Source: Planctomycetaceae bacterium UBA2972
GTDB taxonomy: Bacteria; Planctomycetota; Planctomycetia; Pirellulales; Pirellulaceae
NCBI GenBank assembly: GCA_002348315.1
Contig: DEAW01000116.1
Coordinates: 10,540-21,363, forward strand
Reading direction: 5' to 3'
DNA length: 10,824 nucleotides
How positions within the stretch are numbered: position 1 is the stretch's first letter; each line of letters begins with the position of its first letter. The notes under the pieces are model-generated. The model did not search any database and was not told the origin of the DNA. It saw only the letters and a list, made by a program, of their open reading frames with translations. The translations under genes were made by a program, and so were the position numbers. Of the stretch, positions 1 to 6,826 are shown one piece after another.

Positions 1-62
1 GTCTGAGCTGAGACCGAAGCCAACGGGACGAATAGAGTTAATAGGACAACAAATGGTTTCAT
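1..62 (-). CDS. Partial exported protein, N-terminal signal peptide only
   Basis: An ATG (complement of 60-62) opens a frame that stays open for 20 codons to the window edge. The peptide starts MKPFVVLLTLF and ends SVSAQ: one Lys, a hydrophobic core, then a small-residue A-x-A-like end, which is a typical Sec signal peptide. The gene is too short for the ORF list. It starts 5 nt after the DUF1501 stop codon on the same strand, so the two are probably co-transcribed and perhaps translationally coupled. No clear Shine-Dalgarno sequence is seen, only the AT-rich end of the upstream gene. The mature protein lies outside the window, so no function can be given. DUF1501 genes in planctomycetes often sit beside DUF1549/DUF1553 cytochrome-type genes, so that is one possibility, not a conclusion. 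Confidence 0.6.
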   Translation of the reverse strand, partial: MKPFVVLLTLFVPLASVSAQ

Positions 63-67
63 TCGTT

Positions 68-1399
68 CTAGATCAACCCTGATACGGGTTGGCCACCTTC
101 CTGGACAATCGGTATTGGTCGTCCCTGAGGATCAGTCCAGTGGCTATCAAGATTGATGCCCAGATGCTTAAAGGTTGTCGCGGCCAGATCCTGAGGTCTA
201 ACTTTTCCGGATTTGATTTCACCACCAGTACGATCAGTGCTACCAATAACCTGACCTCCCTGGATTCCTCCGCCTGACATGATCATCGACATCACGGGTA
301 CCCAGTGATCCCGTCCTGCATCGGTATTAATCTTGGGTGATCTGCCAAATTCTCCCATCATCATTACCAGCGTATCATCGAGCATCCCACGCTGTTCCAG
401 GTCTTCAATCAAGGCGGCGTAAACCTGATCTACTCGTGGCAATAAAGGCTTTAGTCCTTTTTCAATTCCTCCCCAACGGACACTATCACCGTGATGATCA
501 AAGTATCCCCAGGCTCCACTAACCAGTACAAAAGAAACACCTGCCTCGACAAGCCGTCGAGCCAGAATTGCTTTCTCGCCTACACTCACCCGACCATAGC
601 TTTCCCGCAATTCATCAGTTTCCTGACTAATGTCAAAGGCGCGTTCAACCTTACCCGATAAAACCATTTCATAGGCTCGTTGGGTATTGGCATCGAAGCG
701 GTCAAGTACCTCGTTGTTTTCAAGTCGACGGCGGGCCTGGTTAATTTGCTCACGCAATGCTGCACGATTCTGCAAACGCTCAATATTTAAGCCGTCAGGG
801 AGCTTGAATTTGTCCGCCAGTTCCAACCCTTTTACAGGCTCGAATTTGGAACCCATATGGCCGGCACCGTAAACATCAGATGTCCAGGTTTTGGCTAATC
901 CTACAAAGGCGGGCATCGACGGATCATTGGCTCCACGGAATTTAGCAACCACCGAGCCCATCGATGGATAGCCACCGCCATCCTTTCCGTCGTTGGTGCG
1001 ACGAGCAAGTGGATTTCCTGCCTGCATCGTAATCGGTGTATGATTACTGGCTGAACAATCGACTCCTCGCAAGACGGCAAGCTTATCGGCGATTGCTGCC
1101 TGCCGCGGTAAGCACTCGGTAAACTGCACTCCGGGTACTACTGTTGATATCGTTCCGAACGGGCTGCGAATTTCTACCGGAGCATCCGGTTTAGGATCCC
1201 ACATGTCAATTTGACTTGGACCACCACTTAACCAAAACAGAATCACCGATTTCTTAGACGAACCGGCATTGGCCTGAGCCTCTACCTGTTGCAAGGTTGC
1301 CAATGGCAGGCTGGCCATCGCTGCGCTTCCGGTTTTCAAAAACCAGCGTCGTGACCCGACGTGAATCGTGGGTGAGTTAGGAAGGTGGGGATGATGCAT
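68..1399 (-). CDS. DUF1501 family protein, Tat-exported
   Basis: A DUF1501 protein of 443 residues, close to the usual family length. DUF1501 belongs to the alkaline phosphatase/sulfatase-like fold; its substrate is not established. Residues 16-22 (SRRWFLK) match the twin-arginine consensus and are followed by a hydrophobic stretch (about 24-37), so export in folded form is expected. Family landmarks are SGGPSQIDMWDPKP (58-71), SNHTP with H120, GYFDHHG (298-304), GEFGRSP (349-355) and GRDHW (362-366); the Asp and His residues here are plausible metal ligands. Start choice: the frame can extend to a TTG at 1414, but the ATG at 1399 is preferred because nothing favours the TTG; neither has a strong ribosome site. 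It lies 120 nt downstream of the sulfatase, so it may be read through or have its own promoter. The family call is firm; a link to glycan breakdown is inferred from context only. Confidence 0.93.
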   Translation of the reverse strand: MHHPHLPNSPTIHVGSRRWFLKTGSAAMASLPLATLQQVEAQANAGSSKKSVILFWLSGGPSQIDMWDPKPDAPVEIRSPFGTISTVVPGVQFTECLPRQAAIADKLAVLRGVDCSASNHTPITMQAGNPLARRTNDGKDGGGYPSMGSVVAKFRGANDPSMPAFVGLAKTWTSDVYGAGHMGSKFEPVKGLELADKFKLPDGLNIERLQNRAALREQINQARRRLENNEVLDRFDANTQRAYEMVLSGKVERAFDISQETDELRESYGRVSVGEKAILARRLVEAGVSFVLVSGAWGYFDHHGDSVRWGGIEKGLKPLLPRVDQVYAALIEDLEQRGMLDDTLVMMMGEFGRSPKINTDAGRDHWVPVMSMIMSGGGIQGGQVIGSTDRTGGEIKSGKVRPQDLAATTFKHLGINLDSHWTDPQGRPIPIVQEGGQPVSGLI

Positions 1400-1519
1400 A
1401 CGATTAAATTCCAAATACTCGTGAATTGTGCATTCGTCTTAACATTCATCTTAAACTAAAAACATACTTTAGCTCAAAAGGAATTAAACTCCTGCTAATA
1501 GTTTCATCGGCTTGGATGG

Positions 1520-3025
1520 CTACTGCTGTTTAGTCTTCAGCGAGTCGACATACGCTCGAATCTGCTTACCCTCTTCTTTGGGCCAAACCCACGCCGGCCA
1601 GGTCGGATTATCCGCTTGTACTGAAGAAAACAGACGGTTCATCTCAGCAACGAGTTGTCTGGAAACTCCCGAAAACTCATCCTGTACATCTGTCATCTCA
1701 TTTTTTGACAAATCAAACAATTGATAGCGAGTGATTTTGGCCGAGTGAATTCGCTCCTGGTGCTCCGCAAAAATATCACCGTGAGGTGGCAAGCTGCCTC
1801 CCTCAAACTGACCAACCAGTTTCCAATTGTCTTTGATGATTGCAATCTGGTCTTCCCCACGAGCTCCATGAAATTGCCAGTAAAGAGGTTTCGAGCGGCG
1901 AATTGGTCTTCCACCTAATGCTCCAATAAAGCTGGCACCGTCCAGATTTAACGACTTGGGAGGTTTGATTCCAGCCAGCTGACAAAACGACGGCAGAACA
2001 TCGACTCCACTAATCGGAATATCGAGAACTTGTGGCTGCGTCAGCGCGCGTGGCCATTGAATCATCCCGGGAACTCGAATCCCACCTTCGTACACCGAAC
2101 CTTTCTTATTCCGCAAACCAGCCGTACTGCCGTGCGGATGAGCACTCGTAATTGCCGGCCCGTTGTCACTGGTAAAAAACAGTATCGTATCTTCTCGCAG
2201 GCCACGCTTTTCCAAATGCTTGAGCAGACGACCAAAGGCAGCATCCATTTGTGTGATATTGCCATGGTGTGCCTGGAAACTGGTTACTTCAGGATCATAG
2301 ATACTGGGCTTACCCTGCGGTTCATAGAGCTCGGTATATTTGTGATCAGAAGCGATCGGTTCATGAGGTTCGTGATAGGCGACGAACAGAAAAAATGGTT
2401 CCTCGTCATTTCGTTGTTCGTCGAGCCAATCAATCGCTTCGTCAGTCACCAGATCGGCAGCATACCCTTTCAATGACCCCACCGCTTTTCCATTACGAAC
2501 GAAATTCACAGGATTCTTGTGGCAAGGCAAGGCATTATTTTGAGTGCCAAAGGACCAGTCGAATCCATGGTCGGCAGGTTGAGGATAATCTTTATCTGTG
2601 AGGTTTCCATTCATATGCCACTTACCAACATGGCATGTTTGATAGCCCGATTTCTGAAGTAGGGTCGCCAGCGTGGTTTCCTGAGCACGCACGTGCATCG
2701 GCGAGTTATATGGAATCCAGTTATGAATCCCCGCTCGGTAGGGTGTCCGGCCTGTCATCAATCCCGTTCTGGCTGGCGAACAATTAGGAGCCGCTGAATA
2801 GCAGCGAGTAAACTTCAGTCCATTCGCCGCAAACTGATCCAGATTCGGAGTCTTTACAATCTGGTTTCCATAACAGCCGAGATCGCCATAGCCTAAATCG
2901 TCACAAAGTACGACGATCAGATTGGGACGCGAATCCTTTGCCTGTAACAATCCGGGGACCGCGGCTCCTATGCAAACGATCCACAAAAGTTGAAAACTGG
3001 TTGCATGAAAATTCTTCACCGACAT
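1520..3025 (-). CDS. Secreted S1-family sulfatase (operon copy)
   Basis: A formylglycine-dependent sulfatase of 501 residues that should hydrolyse a sulfate ester, probably on a carbohydrate. A signal peptide covers about residues 1-29 (core LLWIVCIGAAVPGLL, end LQA). The active-site motif CSPAR begins at C82, the Cys converted to formylglycine; C-x-P-x-R is compatible with FGE-type oxidation. Metal and sulfate pocket residues are D42/D43 (CDDLGYGDLG), K135 and H137 (HVGKWH), D287/N288 (SDNGP) and K308 before YEGGIRVPG. All expected catalytic residues are present, so it looks active. It follows the GH127-like gene by 17 nt, which supports one operon. Start: AGAGGA abuts the ATG with no spacing, whereas a GTG at codon 3 lies 6 nt after it, so the true start could be two codons in. 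The substrate cannot be read from sequence; the neighbouring glycosidase suggests a sulfated polysaccharide. Confidence 0.96.
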   Translation of the reverse strand: MSVKNFHATSFQLLWIVCIGAAVPGLLQAKDSRPNLIVVLCDDLGYGDLGCYGNQIVKTPNLDQFAANGLKFTRCYSAAPNCSPARTGLMTGRTPYRAGIHNWIPYNSPMHVRAQETTLATLLQKSGYQTCHVGKWHMNGNLTDKDYPQPADHGFDWSFGTQNNALPCHKNPVNFVRNGKAVGSLKGYAADLVTDEAIDWLDEQRNDEEPFFLFVAYHEPHEPIASDHKYTELYEPQGKPSIYDPEVTSFQAHHGNITQMDAAFGRLLKHLEKRGLREDTILFFTSDNGPAITSAHPHGSTAGLRNKKGSVYEGGIRVPGMIQWPRALTQPQVLDIPISGVDVLPSFCQLAGIKPPKSLNLDGASFIGALGGRPIRRSKPLYWQFHGARGEDQIAIIKDNWKLVGQFEGGSLPPHGDIFAEHQERIHSAKITRYQLFDLSKNEMTDVQDEFSGVSRQLVAEMNRLFSSVQADNPTWPAWVWPKEEGKQIRAYVDSLKTKQQ

Positions 3026-3042
3026 TCCTCTATATTGTGGAG

Positions 3043-5358
3043 TTAATTATCTGATGTTTTCACGTAGGACCGTAATACCGGTCTATTCTTCATTAGATCG
3101 TAGCCCAGCGAATCAAGAAAACTAAATACGACTGGCACATCTTTGCCTCCGATAGAAACACCAAAAACCACCCGCTCTTTAGCTATGTTCTGTACGTTCT
3201 CCTCATCAATCTCTAATTGATCGAAAGGGATCCCCTTGTCCCGATCGTTTGGAAGATCGCTAAGATAAACTACGGTACCATCCTCTTTAATCAAACGCGC
3301 CCCGGCCCAGTTGGCATAATCTTTGGCAAGGCCATTGACCGCTTCGTCCACAACCAAAGTGAGCAACTTAGCATCGGCAACGTTGACCTGTATGGATCTG
3401 GCAGGATCCCTTCCCGACATGGCCGTCACTTCAAACCCATAAAGAGACTGAACCTGCCCCTCATTATTTTCACCAATACTGGCCTTAACGACGTCACCAT
3501 GAACAACTTTACCGTCAGTACAGACTTTGAATCTTACGGCACCTGCTCCCTCGGAAGATGCGTCGATACCAATATCAGACCGAAATTCCTTGAACTGCCC
3601 GTCCAGCCAATAGGTAATTTCGCTAACCGAATGCGTACCAAGACCTTTCTTGTACTTCTTTTCTCCAATCGTAAGCGGTGTCTGTTTTGTAGACCGATCC
3701 AGTTGCAACTCACCATAAGCTTGATAGACGTGTCGCAGTGCAGGCTGCCCCTGGACAACCTCACGAAGATCCTGATTGAGCGACTGGTTATAAACCAGTT
3801 GGCGAGGACCAAACCAAAGGCTTTTTCGCGAGGTATCGTCGCCTTCCTGAAGGCCTATAAAGTCATTCATGGGCTCAGTCCGCACTGTCATTTCAAACTG
3901 TATTCGAATATCCGTTGTTGCTTTCCAAACACGATCAAGAACACACCACCCGTCTTCGACAACCGCTTCCTGCGGTTCCCCGTTAATAACGAGTTTGGCC
4001 ACTCGACTCCATGCAGGTACTCGTATATTGAATGGCATCTCTAACTCCTGCGCCGATTCAACTGTTATTTCGACAACTCCCCTGGTCAGATAATCACACT
4101 CCATCTCAATCGTGACCGGGTGGTTCTGAACAACCAAATTCGTGGTCGACGGATAATAGAAACTTACAAAGACTGATTCTTTATCCGTCGTGGCAATGTA
4201 CTGAGGAATCTCCGCCAGCGTACGTGTTCCGTGCATAGCACAACAAAACGGCCAGGGTGATCCCTCTCTGACGAAATCAATTCCCCGATCACCACAAAAT
4301 CCACCCGAACGATCCTGATTAAACAAAAGGTGGTTTCGAGCTGTGCGTTCGGCCATATCCAGGAATCGAGTCTCTTTGGTGACTCGCCAAAGATCTACAT
4401 TCAGCCCCCACCAGTCAAACACGCTGCAACCCTCGTCAAACCAATAGTTGAGACTATAGCCCTCCGTCTGTCCCAGATGTTCCACAATTCCACCACCTGG
4501 CCACATTACATGGTTTTCAAAATACTCATGCTGTTTTAGTGCCTTGGCAAGTAACGCCCCTCTGATGGTTTTTTCTTCCTCCGATTGCAAGTGAGCACAG
4601 ATATTGACTATGCCGCGGATCGCTAAAAGGTAGGAATGGGTATGCTGGCTGATTGGATTAACATCCGGCACTGATTCGGCAATACGCACTCCAAAATCTA
4701 AATACTTACGATCCCCGGTAATACCATACAACTCAACCATGGCTTCCGTACTCACCCACCAAAAAGAACTCGGAGCACCTAGTTGCCCTTCCGCAAAGTA
4801 ATTCGCAAGGAAGTGATCACCTAACTTTTTAGCGCCGTCGAGATAAGCTTCTTGTTGCGGCCTATATTTGTGAGCCCAAATCAACCCCAGCAAGCCGCGG
4901 GCATTCCCAAACCAATAGCCGTTGGAATACGCATAGCCTGTTCGCTCCGGAGCAATGGGCTTTCCATTTTTAAATGCTCCATCACGCCGCTGGTTTCCCA
5001 GTAGTCCAAACCCAACTTCATCAAAGCGTTTCGAAGTTGGTTTCCCTAAAGCCAGTGACGTTCGAGCATAAGCTTCCAACGTACGGCCGGGCCAATCGGC
5101 TGCCCATAATCCAAACGAGTGATCATCGGTTAGTTCTGCTTCAAAACCACTCCATAACTGCTGTCGAGTTGCTAAATCGAGATACGCAACCGCCAACTCG
5201 ATGCGTTCAGCCAAATCACCACGGGTCTCAATATTTCTTAACTCTGTACGCTCAATCTGTTGGCCTTGCGAGACATTCGCTAGCAGCACGATAGCAATGG
5301 TTAAAGCCGAAACAGTTACCTTCAAACGATATATTGTTGGATTTTTTTTAAGACGCAT
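3043..5358 (-). CDS. GH127/DUF1680-like glycosidase with C-terminal NPCBM domain
   Basis: A secreted glycosidase of 771 residues. Residues about 1-33 form a basic then hydrophobic signal peptide ending near SQG-QQ. The catalytic region (about 45-500) has an (alpha/alpha)-barrel-like start followed by beta-rich sequence, with the IRVPAWS segment (445-451) seen in DUF1680 proteins. E309-G-C311 and C372-C373 match the zinc-thiolate set of GH127 beta-L-arabinofuranosidases (Glu338, Cys340, Cys417, Cys418 in HypBA1), where the first Cys of the CC pair is the nucleophile. An acid/base Glu is plausible at E293 (the same 16-residue spacing as E322 to E338) or E299. Residues about 542-692 form an NPCBM carbohydrate-binding domain (KGLGTHSVSEITYWL, VGVD-like GIDASSEGAGAVRF, WAGARL). 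A tail of about 75 residues follows. It sits between the ARH-fold gene (46 nt) and a sulfatase (17 nt). GH127 itself is not certain; related families GH137, GH142 and GH146 share features. Confidence 0.88.
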   Translation of the reverse strand: MRLKKNPTIYRLKVTVSALTIAIVLLANVSQGQQIERTELRNIETRGDLAERIELAVAYLDLATRQQLWSGFEAELTDDHSFGLWAADWPGRTLEAYARTSLALGKPTSKRFDEVGFGLLGNQRRDGAFKNGKPIAPERTGYAYSNGYWFGNARGLLGLIWAHKYRPQQEAYLDGAKKLGDHFLANYFAEGQLGAPSSFWWVSTEAMVELYGITGDRKYLDFGVRIAESVPDVNPISQHTHSYLLAIRGIVNICAHLQSEEEKTIRGALLAKALKQHEYFENHVMWPGGGIVEHLGQTEGYSLNYWFDEGCSVFDWWGLNVDLWRVTKETRFLDMAERTARNHLLFNQDRSGGFCGDRGIDFVREGSPWPFCCAMHGTRTLAEIPQYIATTDKESVFVSFYYPSTTNLVVQNHPVTIEMECDYLTRGVVEITVESAQELEMPFNIRVPAWSRVAKLVINGEPQEAVVEDGWCVLDRVWKATTDIRIQFEMTVRTEPMNDFIGLQEGDDTSRKSLWFGPRQLVYNQSLNQDLREVVQGQPALRHVYQAYGELQLDRSTKQTPLTIGEKKYKKGLGTHSVSEITYWLDGQFKEFRSDIGIDASSEGAGAVRFKVCTDGKVVHGDVVKASIGENNEGQVQSLYGFEVTAMSGRDPARSIQVNVADAKLLTLVVDEAVNGLAKDYANWAGARLIKEDGTVVYLSDLPNDRDKGIPFDQLEIDEENVQNIAKERVVFGVSIGGKDVPVVFSFLDSLGYDLMKNRPVLRSYVKTSDN

Positions 5359-5404
5359 TTCTAGTTAACTCTATGAATCTAATCTGGGGAAACGGCAACG
5401 GACT

Positions 5405-6739
5405 CTAGTAATTCGCTCGCGTCACGGTCGGATTGGACGGGATATACCAGACATCCTTTTCAAGATCGACTCCACCGCCCATCTCTTCGATAACAACCCG
5501 GTCAATCACATGAATACCGCGAGTCGACATCAATTCAAAGGAATCATCACCATCCTGATTCGGGGTGCGGTCGGGAAAGTTCACACGAGTTCGACCAATA
5601 CGGTACAACGTCGATAACTTTTTGTCAGGAAAAGCATTCTCAACACCTTCCTTGCCGATCAGAAAACCGATGAGTCCTCCCCAGGTAGCCGTTGGATTAT
5701 CTGAATCCCAACCACAAAGCGAACCAATACGGATTGTCCGTTTCAAATCCCCCTGCCCATAAAACAGACTGATCAGACTGGCACCATAGTTGATACCGGC
5801 GTCGAACCAACTGCGATAGTTGTATCCATCTGTCGTCTGACCGGTGTGCCGCCAATTCAAGAAATCTCTGGTTACTTCCCAGTTGTCTTTATCTTCATTT
5901 TTTTCGTATTCACGTTTCACAAAATCGTACATCTTGGCCGCAAAGGATTCATGAGGAATACGCTTACGGGCTTCGGCTGCTAACCACATTACCTGTTCAT
6001 GCGTCGACAATTCCGGATCGACCACAGGTGCCAAAGCGTGCATGACTACATAGAATTCCGCAATCCACTCAGCGTCCCGATAAGCAGTAGTACGAATCGG
6101 CAGGTGCGACATTTTCAAAGCGACATCCGGCCTCGAAGGTGCCAGCAAGCCGAAGATTTCTGTTGTCAGTTGAGCATCAATCTGGTCAAAGTGCGGATTA
6201 TTCTCTGGCAGGCTTGTTAACGGAGGAGTGAATCCATCCAGCATCAGGTGCAATGCTTTTTCATTGGATACCCACAGGAAGTTTTGTTCTTCATGCTTAA
6301 TGTGCTTAAGCCATCCATCGCGTATCATCTTCCCCGAAACCACGCTGGTATTGTTGACATCCAGAATGTTCTGATAGATGTATTCGATATCCGTATCATC
6401 ATCAGCTCCCCAGACGTCACCTTCCTCGACCAAAACAAATTCAATCATCTGAGGCTGCCCGTTTTTCCGCCGTCCCTGTTTGGTTCCCCAGGCAGCATCG
6501 GTATAAAACGGAGCCGTTTTTTTAACTCCTTCTGTACGCAAGCCTGTCCAATTCGCAATACACTCCGCCAGCCAGAATCCCTGGAGTTTTTCATGGTAGT
6601 CCTGTCTGGATATCACAATGTCATTTTCAGATGCGGTGTAACTTGGGTAGTTGAGTTCCTGATCCGGTTCGATTGCCTGGCTGCAGACTGGCAACGTGAG
6701 GAAAAAACTAAGAGTGACAAATGTAATTTTTGAGTGCAT
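5405..6739 (-). CDS. Exported ADP-ribosylglycohydrolase-fold protein
   Basis: A PF03747-type ADP-ribosylglycohydrolase (DraG/ARH fold) protein of 444 residues, longer than the roughly 300-residue cytosolic DraG enzymes. Residues 1-22 are a signal peptide (core ITFVTLSFFLTLPV, end SQA), so it acts outside the cytoplasm. Family motifs are GFWLAECIANWTG (54-66), the metal-binding DDDTD (113-117), and GWDSDNPTATWGG (343-355), which carries the second pair of metal-ligand Asp residues. Metal binding therefore looks intact. Classical members remove ADP-ribose from proteins in the cytoplasm. An exported copy at the head of an operon with a glycosidase and a sulfatase more likely cleaves an N- or O-glycosidic bond in a carbohydrate, though this is inference. 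The start is well supported: GGAGAG lies 6 nt upstream of the ATG. It is divergent from the PQQ-like gene and is probably the first gene of the leftward operon. Confidence 0.9.
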   Translation of the reverse strand: MHSKITFVTLSFFLTLPVCSQAIEPDQELNYPSYTASENDIVISRQDYHEKLQGFWLAECIANWTGLRTEGVKKTAPFYTDAAWGTKQGRRKNGQPQMIEFVLVEEGDVWGADDDTDIEYIYQNILDVNNTSVVSGKMIRDGWLKHIKHEEQNFLWVSNEKALHLMLDGFTPPLTSLPENNPHFDQIDAQLTTEIFGLLAPSRPDVALKMSHLPIRTTAYRDAEWIAEFYVVMHALAPVVDPELSTHEQVMWLAAEARKRIPHESFAAKMYDFVKREYEKNEDKDNWEVTRDFLNWRHTGQTTDGYNYRSWFDAGINYGASLISLFYGQGDLKRTIRIGSLCGWDSDNPTATWGGLIGFLIGKEGVENAFPDKKLSTLYRIGRTRVNFPDRTPNQDGDDSFELMSTRGIHVIDRVVIEEMGGGVDLEKDVWYIPSNPTVTRANY

Positions 6740-6826
6740 TCCTGACTCTCCGGGATTCCATGTAATTGAACAGTTATAATATTCAACAGTTTAGCTTTCC
6801 TCATTCGACAAACAAGAGATGCCAAC
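6740..6826. promoter_or_regulatory. Divergent promoter region between the ARH-fold operon and the PQQ-like gene
   Basis: This 87-nt spacer must hold the signals for two divergent transcripts. On the plus strand an exact TATAAT lies at 6775-6780 inside GTTATAAT, placing a start near 6787 and a leader of about 40 nt for the PQQ-like gene. No consensus -35 is seen at 16-18 nt. The box lies between the arms of TTGAA (6766-6770) and TTCAA (6782-6786), and AACAGTT occurs twice (6769-6775 and 6785-6791), 16 nt apart; either could be an operator. No convincing promoter stands out on the minus strand, where TATTAT-like and TAAACT-like sequences are only weak candidates. Confidence 0.45.
6746..6751 (-). 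promoter_or_regulatory. Ribosome binding site for the ARH-fold gene
   Basis: GGAGAG on the minus strand lies 6 nt before the ATG at 6739. It is the clearest Shine-Dalgarno match with normal spacing in the window and fixes this start. A second AGGA abuts the ATG directly and is too close to serve. Confidence 0.55.

Noticed and set aside
1400..1414. TTG start extending DUF1501 by five residues
   Set aside because: An in-frame ATG follows at 1399, the extra residues add no feature to the Tat signal, and no ribosome site favours TTG.
2030..2476. Open frame of 148 codons on the plus strand
   Set aside because: Antisense to the operon sulfatase across conserved catalytic regions; no motif or plausible ribosome site.
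3217..4044. Open frame of 275 codons on the plus strand
   Set aside because: It lies wholly antisense within the GH127-like gene, whose product has recognisable domains; the plus-strand translation shows no family motif and no signal peptide.
6248..6733. Open frame of 161 codons on the plus strand
   Set aside because: Antisense to the N-terminal part of the ARH-fold gene; no domain recognised.
5405..6739. Lipoprotein signal at LPVC (residues 16-19)
   Set aside because: Pro and Val at these positions do not fit a normal lipobox, while SQA just after gives a good signal peptidase I site.
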